The translations under genes were made by a program, and so were the position numbers. The notes below the pieces were generated by a model. The model did no database searches and was not told the DNA's origin. It saw nothing but the letters and a program-made list of their open reading frames with translations. From Lunularia cruciata (lineage: Eukaryota; Streptophyta; Marchantiopsida; Lunulariales; Lunulariaceae): a stretch of DNA of 64,000 nucleotides. The first letter of the stretch is position 1. Each line of letters starts with the position of its first letter. The stretch is taken from the NCBI GenBank assembly GCA_948567375.1, contig OX419755.1, forward strand, positions 20,104,517 to 20,168,516, in the 5' to 3' direction. Below are positions 1 to 12,600 of this stretch, in pieces.

Positions 1-1439
1 TAATTCTCTTACTCACCTTCTGGTTAATGGGTAACCTCCGCCTGTAGCCGACTGATTCGTAGAGACTGACCACCTCGGGGCATTGCGCATGCGGAAATCT
101 TTCAATTGAGGAGTGGTTGGATTGAAAGAACTTAGCAACAGGATCTAGCTAAATCGAGTCACCCAAAACTTTCGCAGAACTGACGTTGTCACTCAGGCGA
201 TGACAAGCAAAATAGAGCCACCAGTTGTTCCAGCCAACGAGTTGTGATGGGGACTTTCTTAAACGCAAAGCACAGACACAGAGAGAAATGAGAACGTATA
301 AGTGAAGGTTTCCAAGCCTTCACGTTAGAGTTTCTATGTTGCGCAGATTATATTAGCAAGTCCAAGAGTTTAAGGGAGCTCAAACAAGCTCGTTATTGTG
401 GGGGTACTTATAGACTGAATGAGGATTTTCACTGTAGAATTTGGATTATGTACTTCCACCGACACCCCCCCTGTGTCGAGTTGGTATCGGTATTTTCTTT
501 GTTTCAGAAAAAGTTAATGCAGTAGTGGAGAGCCAAAGCTTACTCTGAAGTGAAAAGCTCCAATCCTCCTTATTGATTGGCGGGCAGAGTGTATATGAAC
601 CGAGGGAAGAGAGATCTTGCTTTGGTCTAGAGTCTAGGCAGGCAGGTTGCCGAGGTTTGGGTGAGAATATATAACATATAATAATCTGTATCTACTTAAA
701 TTCCTCTCGTGATGATTGGTCGCACTACTTTGGTTTTATGATTGAAGCGCTTTACGAAACGAGGTGCACAGCATTCGACCAGAGGGTGAGCGCGCTTATG
801 GTTGGAGCTGCCGCACAGCCGCTCGCTTAAAATATTTGGGTCATTTAGAATCTTATTGATAGTCGAATTTGTGTTCTTGAAATTGGGGAGGATAGACATT
901 GTCCCAAGATTCCTCATTGGTTAGATGGTTTCGGAGTGCACAACAGCTGTGTCATCAATTTTCTCTTGTTTCAGGACAGAAAACCGACTCAAAACAATAC
1001 ATTGAATTCTGTGTGCTCCATATACAGGTAGGCTCAGTGAACTAACTTTCTTAAGGTTTTAGAAGGGATGGGGAATACTTGTTTATCTTGTATTTGATCA
1101 AATATTTCCTACTTCCACTTAGGTGTATCTGGAGTAGGTGCATATAGAATCTTTTTAATGTGCATCTTTGAACTCTTTGAACTCTTTGCTTCCTAAGACG
1201 ATTGATAGAATCTAAGTCTTGGTTTACAGATTCAATTTCAGATCTTTCCTTATCCTGCTTACTTCGTTGAGTTGTAGTTTGGAGAATTGTGGAATTTTCT
1301 TATGGTCATCTAGGTGCCACTCTTAGCTGATGAGCTGGCTCAGGTAGCTTTTATTTTTATCAGTCAACATTCCGTCTGAGAATGTTGGCTGATACTTGAG
1401 GTACTTGAAACTTACTACCGCAAAAGTGAGGATTCGTAA
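1..1439. other. No recognised gene; 5' flank of the CLSY-like gene
   Basis: I see no long open frame, RNA gene or repeat that I can name here. The only open frames are short (under about 75 codons) and unlike known families. The stretch may hold the promoter, 5' untranslated exons or first coding exons of the SNF2 gene downstream, because that gene clearly has small upstream exons. Transcript data would be needed to place them. Confidence 0.4.
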
Positions 1440-1799
1440 AATGGCTCCTTATTTGCGATCGGAAACGAGTTATCTTCAATCTGGTAGAAAGAGAGTTTTT
1501 ACAGAACTACTTAGTCGGCAGATCTTTCACTAATAAAGAAAACTAGGATAGAGTTGTTACTTGATCCAACAATTAGATATTTCCGGTCAGGTAGAAAGGT
1601 GCTGAACAGGGAAACACCTGATCAAGGAACAAGCTTGATGCTATCCAGCAGAAAGCAATTGCTCCAGGAATCACGTTATAACGAAAAAAACCTTGACTAT
1701 GTCAAAATTGAAGCACTTGCTTATTGAGTCACAGCATGTCGGAGGAAGTTACCTTCGATCAGGTAGAAACCGGCTGTTCGTCAAATCACCAAATTTGGA
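1440..1799 (+). repeat. Three diverged copies of a short coding-like motif (Y-F/L-x-SGRK/N)
   Basis: Three segments near 1471, 1573 and 1748 resemble each other at DNA level, around a core like TCAGGTAGAAA. In one reading they encode SYLQSGRKRVF, RYFRSGRKVLN and SYLRSGRNRLF. Each core also contains a GGTAGAAA that could act as a splice donor. They may be a degenerate peptide repeat in N-terminal exons of the downstream SNF2 gene, or an old tandem duplication carrying a donor site. Stop codons between the copies mean they cannot form one continuous exon. Confidence 0.35.
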
Positions 1800-2339
1800 A
1801 AGCTGAAAGAAGGTTTGGAAACTTTGCATGAAATTTGTATATCTGAATGGAGATTCAGATATACTGATGAGAATTGGATAATTTTACAGGTGCTGTTCAT
1901 GAAACCGTTTATTCAGGAGGAGAAAGCGAAACCACCCAAACAAAGAAGGCCAAATGGGGAAGTATGTCGAATTATTCAAATTATGAGTTTGCTTATTTAC
2001 TTTTGATTTTTTTCTCTTCATTTTAATTTATCCCATAATTATGAGAGTCTGTTTTTATATTCTGAATACGATTTTAACTAGTGATTCTCCTATTTTTCAG
2101 TGTTGTTTCCAGATGAAAAAAAGGAAGGATCCATTCTATCTGCAGAACCGATCCTTTATCCAAGCCCAATAGAAAAGGCTGAAACCTTAAGTTTAATGTC
2201 CTAATTTATTAAATTTTCCTTTTATTTTTTTAAAGAATTTCCTTGATTTTTTAAATAATATTTTTAATACATCGTTTTTCTTTTTGTTACTTATGCAGCT
2301 AAAAAGTGAGACATTTCAAATCCACGGAGTCAAACAAAG

Positions 2340-2690
2340 ACAACAATAAAGAGGAAGGATAAATCAACATCAGACAATCAAACAACATTAAAGGTAAATT
2401 TTATTTGCTGAAACTAGCTCAAGTTTACTTTAATTTATTTTAAATTTTAACATTAATTTCAATGCAGTCCAATCTGACTTATTCAAATCATATCAGAAAA
2501 GTAAAGTTTGAGGACGGATAAATCAGCATCAGACACTAAAACAATATTAAAAAGTAAAATTTGTCTTTTCTGAAACTAGTACTTGAGTTACTTTTTAAAA
2601 TTTCTTTTTATAAAGTTTAACATTAATTTCAGTGCAGTCCAATCCGACTTATACAATCATATCAGAAAAGTAAAGTTTAATCACTTTCAC
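2340..2690 (+). repeat. Tandem duplication of a small exon plus intron, two units of about 165-175 bp
   Basis: The stretch from about 2350 (GAGGAAGGATAAATCA) through AAAAGTAAAGTTT near 2505 is repeated from about 2512 (GAGGACGGATAAATCA) to near 2685. Each unit contains an exon-like AC-rich part, a T-rich intron-like part and an acceptor-like ATTTCAATGCAG / ATTTCAGTGCAG. It lies just upstream of the large N-terminal exon of the CLSY-like gene. It looks like duplication of a small exon with its intron. Whether both copies are spliced in cannot be told from DNA. Confidence 0.6.
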
Positions 2691-2802
2691 TGAAGTCTAA
2701 GTCTTTCATTTCTAAGGTAAGAACTTAAATAAGTTAAGCTTTTTATATCTGATTTCATAATTTTTTGTTTTTTGTTATTACTTTCTTCCAGAGAAAGGCG
2801 AC

Positions 2803-5800
2803 ATGGATTTAAAAACCGATGACAAATCTATGGAAGACTTTGATAGACTAAATATCGATGAGAAGTATACACACATATTTAACAGTGAGAGTAGTTGTAG
2901 TGGTCGAATGATTCAACGTATGAATAGAGCTGACCGATTGAGCATAATTAAGGATCATTGTTTGGCTGCTTTTCATGATATAATCATGAATACTTTTGAA
3001 CCAGCAGTTCAAGAATGTGAAAGAATAACGCAAGAGTCTATCGAAGTATTGGAAGGTTTGGAGAAACTTGTCACATTAACTTCGGAGAGTGAGAAGCATG
3101 ACGTGTTAAAGACTTCGACAACTGACGGGGATTCAGGAGGACCAATGACACACCTTTCGCATATCAAGATATTAGAAATTTTGGTGACTCAGCCTCTCAA
3201 GGTTACAGATAATCTTGGGGGTTCAAAACATTTGCCGAGAAGGCAACAGAAAAACAAGAGTGAGGATTCGAAGAGTTCAGTGATAAAGTTTCCGAAAACT
3301 TTTACACAGGAACTAAAAGAAGATCTGGCGACACAGTCTCATGAATTCTTGACACCCAAGCTTCCGGACAAGTTGAAGAATCGTTATCCACTTTTGAATG
3401 AGGTTATTAAATCTGAAGTTCCTGTTCAGATTCCATCAGATAATCATGCTTATATTATGAGTAGAATTGCAAATCATGCCACTATCGCGTCAGATAGTAT
3501 TCTTGATAGTGTAAGTATTATTACAGATGCCGAAATTGGAGCAATAAGTTTATCTACGGAGCAATCAGTTTGGAGTGTAAAGAAAACCAGAAAAAGGAAA
3601 GCTAGGAGTAAGTGGTTTACTCATATCAAACGACATTCTTTGAAGTTTGGAAAGAATCCTGAACTTCTTGTTGCAAGTCAAAATTTTGAAACCCTGACAG
3701 ATGAGAAGAAGACAGGTAAACAAAACCTGAGGCTCCTTACAACCACAGCAGACGAAGAAGAAGATGGAATGGATGAAGGAGATGGAACGGTGGTGGAGGA
3801 GACGAAGACTGAAGTGAGGAACAGAAAGGCTCACTTTCACATTCAGGGAAATGATCACTATGAGCCTCATCAGTCGAGCTGGGATGCACAGGAGGAGGTG
3901 GTAGATTCTAAATCTGAAGATGACGACCTCGAAGATATGTTCGAGGAGTTAGCTCTTCTTCAAGAGGATGGATGGGTAAGATTGCACTTGGATCTTCTCC
4001 GCCTCGCTGATGGCTTAGATTCTTTTCTGAGCATATTGTAGAGAGTTAAGCAGATCCGATCCGCTAGGGGCTTTTTCCCATTTATTTCCTTTCGCTCGCG
4101 AGGGGAAGTACTTGAGTTGTTGCCTTTTTCTCAACCTTTCGGCATAGCTTCTGTCATTGCTACTGCTCACCATCTCTCCACTTACCTGTGGCTACTCTTG
4201 TCTTTACAGTTTCGTCGTCTTTCTCCTTTTCCTGCTTCTGCTTGTTTCCTTCCTTCCTTTCGCTTCTCCCGGAGTTCTTGAGTCCCCACAGGGAAGAAGG
4301 GTGCGGACCTTCTCTTTCTGTATCCGTATCTCTCTCTTGCTCTACTCTCCTCCCTTCTATTTTCCTCTCTTTCTTCTCTCGGTTTGCTCTTCTTCAAATT
4401 CTGTTGAATATACTTCAGTATGCAATACAGCATGCGAAGCGGCAGACAGGTGGAGATAGATAGGAGTTCAGGCAGAGATTTGCTTGCAGCTGGGCTTGAG
4501 CCTATTGGTTCCATGGAAATAATTAGATCGCCTCTGGCTACAGTCGCAAAGAATAATTCCATGGTTCTAGTGTCCATGTCTAATGCAGTATGGCGGAATC
4601 AAGCGTCAACTTTGCCACCGGTTCCACAGACTAGTGCACTTATCCGCGTATATTTGGATTGAGATAGAGGATTCAAATGACTTCATATGAAATACCTTTG
4701 GCTTGGAGTCTAATAAAAGAACTTTCCGGTCTAATCTCGGGTATCAGACCTGCATGACTTTTAAGATACTGGTCCCTGAAGTAGGGTTCTGGGTCCCATT
4801 CGCTCCTTGAGTAATGAGTGAGAACATAAGGGGCTCCGGCTGCAAGAGTGGACAATAATATCAGACCTTCTATCCCGGAAAATAAACCTAGTATAGTCTG
4901 CCTGACTTCACGCTGATGTTTCTGCCTGCAGGGAATTCCAGTGTCCCAACAGAACATTAGCGAGGGATGTTGCGAGCACCAAAGAGAGTGGAAGGAAGAA
5001 GTAGGGTGGTTTTGTGGACTATGTGGGCTTGTCATTCAGGATATTCAATCTGTTTTTATTCCTGAGGTACTAATTTTTACTCACATGCATGATACAGTCA
5101 GCATACATATTTATATATAACATGCTTTAGTAAGACATGTGCATATGTATTGGTCTGAATGGATCCAGATTTCGTTGTGCCTTCATATCTACGTTTGCCG
5201 ACCGTATACAGACAACTTAAAATTTGCACATTGCATGGTTTATTGAAATAATTGCCAAATGAATAGGCGTGAATAGGTCCAGATTAGTAGTTCCTTCACA
5301 TCTACGATTCCCGACCGTATACAGATAACATTCAGATTGTCTTCATGGTTTAGTAATATGGCCAAATGTAAAGCCTTAATAGGTCCAGATTTCGAACTGA
5401 TTCAGTTCCTTCAGTTCATAGTTGCGTCCATTATGTATGTACTGGCGGAGAAAATCTGTAGAGCTCATTCAAGCAAACTGTTTATTTCCAGATTCCTACA
5501 CCTTCGAAGAAAGAAACTGAGCGATCATTACCCGATGATCAGTATGAACAAGGGAACAGCCTCGAGAACGATGATCTCCACCACTCATTTGTGCCTGTAA
5601 AGGTATCAGAAATTTTGAAGTTGAGGCTAAATCCTTACTATGATGATATCCTCCACCGACATCAGAAGGACGGTTTCAAATTCCTGATCAGGAATCTCAT
5701 CGGTGATGGTACGAGCAAGTTGGAACCAGGAGGATGCATTCTTGCCCACGCTCCAGGAACAGGGAAAACTTTGCTGACAATCAGTTTCGTGCAAAGCTTT

Positions 5801-7417
5801 TTGACAGCTCTTCCTGGTGGAAGAGTTCTGATTGTTGCACCCAAGATCATGCTCAAAGTCTGGCAGAAGGAGTTTGATAGGTGGAATGCAGAAGAGCTAC
5901 CTGCATATAATCTCAACGAGTGCTGTGCTGCAGAAACAAAGCCGGAGAACAAGAGAAATAATGCGGCCAGCAGCTACGAAACACTGAAAATTAGAAGAAT
6001 GAAGGTCATCAAGAGATGGCTCGATTCAAGAAGTGTGTTGCTCGTCAGTTACAATCTCTTTGCTACATTGATTCAGTCTGGTCTGAAGGATGAGGAAAGT
6101 GGATCACTTAGAGCGCAGATATGCCAGGGATTACTGGCCGGTCCTGAGCTCATGATTCTGGATGAAGGACACTTCCCTCGTAACAAGAAGACAAAGATTT
6201 CTCAAGCACTGATGCGAGTTCACACCAAGCGTAAGATACTGCTATCCGGGACTCTTTTCCAGAATAATTTTAGGGAGTTATTCAATCTCCTGAAATTAGC
6301 GAGAGATAACTTCTTGTGTCTTATTCCTGAGTTTCCAGCGAAGCTAAAACGTCTTGAAGAGAGAAAGCTACGAGCTCGATGTAAATTGGGCTTACCTCTG
6401 TTACCCAGTTCAGCAGAAGACATCAATTTGAGCCATAGGGAGTGCGAAGAACAGATCTTCATGGAGGAGATTGGATACAAACTGGAGGAATTCGTGCAAG
6501 GAGATCAGAAAGTTTTGGATATGAACCATGTCCTGGAGAAGTTGAGAACGCTTACTTGCACACTCGTACACTGGTACACAGGGAAAATCCTTGACAGTCT
6601 TCCAGGTCTCATGGAATATGTCGTTTACTTGAACATCACAGACCAGCAACAGAAACTACATTGTCACTTGAATTGCAGAAGAGGCCTTGAAGAGAAGATC
6701 AGACTCTCAGAGCTCTGCATCCATCCTGTTTTGTTGAAAGGAAAGGATGAAGACAAGTTGCGAACCTTTTCAGGTTTTGAGGATCCAAATGAGGGAGTCA
6801 AAACCGCTTTCATATTTCATCTATTAAGACTGTCCCAGATCTCTGGTGAAAGGCTGCTTGTATTCTGTCAGACTCTTGCTCCACTTGCCCTTCTAGGATC
6901 CATGTTTGCCAAGAAACTTGATTGGTCAAAAGGCAAGGAGTTCTTGTTTCTGGATGGAACAATGCAGTCAGATGAGAGGCAACACGTTATTCAGCAGTTC
7001 AATGCAGATGGCAACAACATTAAAGTTCTAATGGCCTCCATCACAGCTTGTAAAGAAGGTATCTCTCTGGTAGGAGCCTCACGAGTGGTTATTCTCGATG
7101 TCCTGTATAATCCTTCTGTGGTCAGGCAAGCTGTGAGCAGAGCGTTCAGAATTGGTCAGAAGAAGAAAGTCTTCGTGTATAGATTGGTTGCTGCAGATAC
7201 CAGAGAAGAAGGAATCTTTCAGGGGGCCATTCAAAAGGATTGGCTCTCCAGGGTTCTAATGGACCAGTCATTTAGACTGGCTGCCCCTGGTAACCATGAC
7301 GAGAACATCTTACAAGTAGACCATGCTCCTAATGACAGGCTGCTAGAGAGAATAATGATTGATGATAAGTCTAAGAGGATCAATAGGATTTGTAGATATC
7401 AGGCCCAACTGAACTGA
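2803..7417 (+). CDS. CLSY/DRD1-family SNF2 chromatin remodeler (at least three coding exons)
   Basis: This is a SNF2-type ATPase of the plant CLASSY/DRD1 group, which acts in the nucleus in RNA-directed DNA methylation by helping recruit Pol IV or Pol V. I read exons 2803-3975, 4932-5066 and 5492-7417, all joined in phase 0 with GT..AG introns, about 1077 residues. Exon 1 encodes a charged, low-complexity N-terminus ending in an acidic stretch (EDDDLEDMFEELALLQ). The 45-residue exon 2 has the family's zinc-site signature (CCEH, then EEVGWFCGLCG). Exon 3 carries Walker A HAPGTGKT, the DEGH Walker B box, motif III LSGTLFQNN and helicase-C motifs ending SRAFRIGQKKK. All ATPase motifs look intact, so the gene is probably functional. 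The ATG at 2803 follows an acceptor-like site, so further upstream exons are likely and the true start is unknown. DRD1 and CLSY subtypes cannot be separated by eye. Confidence 0.85.
3976..4931 (+). other. Intron 1 of the CLSY-like gene (956 nt)
   Basis: The donor is TGG|GTAAGA and the acceptor GCCTGCAG|GG. The intron has a strong pyrimidine-rich block at about 4100-4400. Open frames on both strands inside it (for example minus 4182-4577) are composition effects of that CT-rich tract and match no family. Removing the intron joins the acidic EELALLQEDGW segment directly to the zinc-site exon, the same order as in known CLSY proteins. Confidence 0.6.
5155..5420 (+). repeat. Tandem repeat inside intron 2 of the CLSY-like gene (about 2.3 copies, unit ~110 bp)
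   Basis: The units begin near 5155, 5270 and 5379 with GAATGGATCCAGATTTCG, GAATAGGTCCAGATTAGT and TTAATAGGTCCAGATTTCG. The first two share CTTCA(T/C)ATCTACG, CCGACCGTATACAGA and a CATGGTTTA stretch. The array sits in the intron between the zinc-site exon and the ATPase exon. It looks like a local tandem duplication without coding content. Confidence 0.6.
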
Positions 7418-8930
7418 CTGTACAGATGATCTCTGCTCTTCCCAGACTTTGGAAATCTTTCCAATGGTTTCATCTACCAGAGGGTTTTTTGATACTCTTC
7501 TTTGTACATTCTCAGTAAACAACGTCTCCTACTTCTACCTCTGGATTGACAGGAGAAGAGATAAGCCCCTAGATTATTCTCTGATACCAGTAGTTCATTT
7601 CATTTCAAATTAGGTACATTATCGATGTTACTTCTCTCCGTGCTGGGTTTCTTTTGGATCGATCAGATTGAGGAGCAACTCGGGGCTTGTTCTGCCATTA
7701 TGTAGTTCCACGCTTTCCTTTGCTTCAAATGCTATTTCTATAGTTAATGTGGATCTTTAATTTTTACCCACTAATCTGGTGACAATATTTTACAACAGTG
7801 GTACCCATGGTGTTGTTAATGAAACAAAATAGATTGTCAACAGGTTGAGAGTCCATGAATGTAGGCAGTGGCCACTCAATGAAGTTCTCAAGGAGCAGTC
7901 CACATAGTTGTACATCTCCTCCACGGTATTCTCCCAACGAATTCAGGCAATCTCAAGTACATGCACGACAACACGTGAAGCTCATTTGATACGTAAAGCC
8001 CGGCGTGCGATGTTCTTTCGGCCTCTTGCCTGATGTAAAGTGGCCATCTGCAAAATAGTGGGACTTTGAACCGACCTACTACAAATATGTGCTGTAGTTC
8101 CGGACTAGTTCATCACATTGTCGGAAAAGGAAAAGAGTCCAATATGATGAAGTTAGTGAAAGAAACTATAGATAAAGAGGGGTGTTGCTGTATGAATGCA
8201 TAGTTCTTAGCTAAAATTCATCAGTTGATACCGAAATAGAGAAAAGGCTCAACGTACGGAGCATATGTGGTTGTGTGCATGTCTTGTTCCTCCACAGGTG
8301 CACCTTTCCAGTCGTGATTATAGAAGAAGACAATGCAAATAAGTTGTGCATGAGTTTTATGAAGCCAGAACTACACTTTCATGTTCACAATATGTGAACT
8401 TTTCGCCTTGTGGTGAAAAAGTTGTAAATGTGAAGTTCTCATCTCCTTGGGGGATCCTGTTCAAATTAGGTATTTGATACCTTAGTTGTAAAGAAGCTGT
8501 AGTAAATAAGTTTGCTGTACATTGTCGGTCTCTTATAGGAGAGATCCACAGACCAGTCCGTATCTCCTCGAAGTGTGAATATAAAGTGAGATAAGAATAT
8601 CACTTCTTAGCTTTCTTTTCAAAGATTCGTCTTGATTCAGTGGCCAGCAGATAGTTCTTCCACAAAGTTGTACAAGCAGAACATAAATAAAAGAAAATGA
8701 GTTGATGATATGGATGATGCAACGTTTTACTATACCAACCAATTAAGCCGGTTTCATTGCATTGTACACTACCATTCTACACAAAAAAATCGAATTAAGC
8801 AGATCTTTTGGGCATAAGCACAACATGATTTCCACTTACTAGGTGGATTTTCAACTTATTATAATCTGTAAAACAAGGTTCGCTAGCAGAGACTGTGATT
8901 TGAAGACGAAGGGTCTTACAACCTTTCTTT
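7418..8930. other. 3' untranslated region and intergenic DNA, nothing recognised
   Basis: The first few hundred bases after the TGA are presumably the 3' UTR of the CLSY-like gene. Beyond that I find only short frames with no family resemblance and no clear repeats. No tRNA-like cloverleaf was obvious by eye, although a covariance-model scan was not possible. Confidence 0.4.
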
Positions 8931-11900
8931 CAAGAAATTTTAGGTGCTGAAGGTCACCCTAAAAGTTTGAGAAACAGCAAAAGATTGGATCCCAGATTCG
9001 CTCCACATTACCTTGCAATGGACCGTCCCTATCATATTTTGATCGTCAAGATGGATGACCTTCGACCAAGTTATGTGAAAAAATTCCCTTACGAAAACTT
9101 TTTGATTTCCGTTTTCCAGGCATGCCAGAAAGGAAAGGATGCCACAATTATGACAAGGCAAAGTTGTACCTCTGTACATCTGCACCCTTTTGTATCTATG
9201 TCGTGGGTATAACAGTCGCAATGAACATTTGAAATGATTCTGCTGCTCATGATCAAAGCTAGTGATCATGACAACAGAGCATTGCTATTGAACTTTTGAG
9301 ATTGACCTTTTTTCATGTTTGACGGTATGAACCAACCGGAAAGTGAAGAAAAAACATGTATTACAAGTAATACTGCTAAGTGATTCTGGAACGAATTTAT
9401 GATGCTTATTATCTTTACTCCTTTCTGTAGTTATGTGCAAATGATACTGTATTCCAGTGCCTACGAAGTTCGGAATTTGAGAGATCCGAATATCATCTAT
9501 CTCAAGGATTCTGATTTGATTCAGATGAAATATAATAGCCTCAAAATTAGAACAAAACCCAGTGGCTCCAACGGTAGCACCAATACAGTTTAGTTGCATA
9601 AGTACGAGATCTACTTCCTACTGAAACGAGAGAGAAGAATGGATGCAATTGCAATCGATTGCCACCAGAATCGAAGTATGTGGGAGAACTTGCTCTTTAC
9701 CTGGGGAGCAATAGTTCTTCATTGCTTTCCAACAAGACATGCAAAAGGAGGAAGTTTGCAATCACTCAGTACAATTCAGTGTATCTTCTTAGGGCCTCTT
9801 CTACCCACTACTCTCTTATGTGGAAAACCTTTATATGGTCCACGTCTGGAGGGATCCACTTACCAGAGCACTTTTGCCTGATTTTACAGGAGTATAGAGC
9901 ATCATAAATGATCATGATCCCTGCATTCAGGAGTAAAGAGCATCATTCTTACTCTACATTTTGGAATAATGTTTTAGACTTGTCGTTCTTTCGTTCAAGT
10001 CTTGCAATTAAATTAAAAGGAGCTCTTCTATTTTTCATGAATAAGTTGACCTTGTTTGGCTGATGTGATCTCGTTTAAATAATGCTTACTTTATAACATT
10101 ACACAAACCTTTAAAACTTTACACTTGAGAAAAAATCTTAAAATTTAAGACATAATTCTTATTTTAGTATTATTTATTATTTTTCCTCTAAAATCTACAA
10201 ATTAAAACAACATCTTTATTACTTATCCTCCCTGAAATTATACGGGAAGAGAAATATACCACTGGTGAGCTGAGGCCCTTTTACATCCATCTACTAAAGA
10301 AGCGTGCAAAAGCTTGTCTATGATCACGTCGTGTGCTTTCTTTGGAAACTTCACACGAAAGAAAGATGTGAAAGATCCGAGGTAGAGCTTCGATTTGATC
10401 CACAAGCGGTTTATACAGCCGCGCAGCGGATTACACGTACTGGGCTTTATTATTCAGGAACAACTTTGTTCTCGGAAGCTACTTTGTGCTCAGAGGGCTA
10501 TGTTAACTCGAGGGGATTATTCAAGAGTTACTATTTCCTTCGACTTTATAGAGCATTACCTGAAACTCTCCCGAGCCTCTCCTTAAGCCAGTAAAACACC
10601 TGACATAAGCCAAGTTTGCCCTGACAGATCTGCGTGTCACTTAAGGAATTCATAGAGGAGACAAAACAGGTAGGTATTTCGTTGACGAATCGGTCTTCTA
10701 GTCAGTTCCTTGGGACAAAAACAGCTAATTTCAAATCTTGAATCCTTACCATTTGATTTCACGAAGTAATTCCAGTTGAGAACCCTCGCTGGAATGGCAG
10801 AGCCCATGTACGATAGATGGTTCTCTTCGTCTTGTTTAACGAAATACTGTGAAGCAGTTTCTCCCTCTAATACAGATCCAACCGTCATCATCCTGCACGT
10901 CCTGTTTAGCTAATGAGCTCTGCTTATTTATGCAGATTGAACGCAGAACAAGGAAAAGAGCGGTGCAAATAAAATGTATGGACTTGCATTATTCACAAGC
11001 TTGGTATTGAATGCGGGGACCGATTGGGTGGTGAGTTCTTTCAGATATCTTTCCATCGGCTTCTTTAATATGAGCGACACTTCACAAGATAAGAGCTCTG
11101 ATATGCATAGGTGAAGCCATCCACCAAGCACCGAAACCTTCTTTGGATAGAATTGAAGAATCATTGCTTCAAATTAAAAGGGAGCGGTCTATGTTCTCTT
11201 TGTGATCGAGTACTTTGTGGAGTTTGTCTCCAAAATCAGGATAGTGAGCAGTTGAAGCCTTATTTCGAGAGTCAAATACGTAGTCTTCCTGTTCGTCATG
11301 ACTGTGATAAAACCTTCAGGAACGTAACCGATCTGCTATGCATTTATATCACAGTATCTTAAAAGTTTTACCAAACTTACTCAATATTCAAGTGCATCCA
11401 GTTAGTTTCTCTTTCTCATGTTCCTGAATGTCAGCTTGCATCCCGTGATTCATCATCATCAATACAGATCAAAGTCACCGCAATGTCTGAATGATGAAGT
11501 CCTCAGCTCCCATCTCTGCACCTAACGTGAGTTCCTTCACTCTTGGCTTATATTACGAAACAAACGCCTGAAGCAGCGGACCAAGAGAAGATCCAAGACA
11601 CTGCTTGCAGAAAGAAGGAAGGGAGACGTCATTTATTACTTTCTGTTCTATCTTACTATACACTGCCCTGTCCAATCCTACCATCTTCTCCCTACCTACC
11701 AACAGACCTCTCGTACATTGAGGAACTCTCTCCGTCGACTGGTGCCGTAGTCTTGTCATGATTCGGGTCCAGGCTAGCGCTGCTGCTTTGCTGGGTACAT
11801 GCCCGTGTCTTTCCCCTTTCCTCTGCAGCTGTAGCAGCTGAGCACCGCCGCATACTAGTCGATTCCACGTGTAGTGGAGGTTCTCAAGTCGAACCAGCAT

Positions 11901-12600
11901 GTCAACAACACAGTCTTCAATCCTGGCTTGTGTGTTGTGTGCTCAGAAGTATGCACCATACTTCTACGTTACGTTGTCGTACACAACTTGTTATATCCAT
12001 GCACACTCGAGCACTGGCAGCAAATTGCAAACATTTAAGTATTCATCTATATCTGGATGCGTAACTTCTGGAACACTGCTGCTGAATTTCTTTCACCAAC
12101 AGTTGGGAAACTGTAATTAGATACTGCTTTCTTCATGTCTGTCTCCCTATCCGTGGGGCAAGTTTCTACATACAGACACTCGTGTGTAACTTCCAACAAA
12201 CCGATGTGGCACTTTCGATAAATGTAAACACATTGGATATCAAACTAATGAAAAATTGAGCAACACCTTTTTTCCTTCCTCATCTTCAGCTGAGGCTGCT
12301 GCCACTTACCATAGCTGAGAATTAAGAGTCCCAAGGTCAAGATAACGTGTCCGAACTTGCATTCTGAATTTCGCATTGTGCATATCGTTGGCAGTATACA
12401 CATTCCGAAGATCTTCTCGTGTGGACACGAACAGCACACATAGACTTATCTAAGGAACGAACAACGGAAGCTGTGGCATGGTAGATTGTATACAAGGTGT
12501 CAGTTCCCGACACCTCACATACCTTCAATCAAATGTATCAGGCACCTGAAGTAGGAGGTTTACTTAGCACGCGTCGTATGACATGTGACCACGGTACAGC
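8931..12600. other. Unannotated intergenic stretch with only short unrecognised frames
   Basis: Open frames of 60-115 codons occur on both strands (for example plus 9594-9881 and minus 11553-11900) but overlap one another and show no motif I recognise. Base composition is mixed, and CpG is present at ordinary levels, unlike the retroelement blocks further right. I see nothing here that I can defend as a gene. Confidence 0.35.

Noticed and set aside
4157..5035. Open frames on both strands inside intron 1 of the CLSY-like gene (for example minus 4182-4577 and minus 4673-5035).
   Set aside because: They arise from a CT-rich tract and from the antisense of the zinc-site exon. The splice sites and family alignment support an intron there.
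11543..11900. Antisense pair of frames of 72 and 115 codons.
   Set aside because: Mutual shadows with no domain, start context or conservation evidence.
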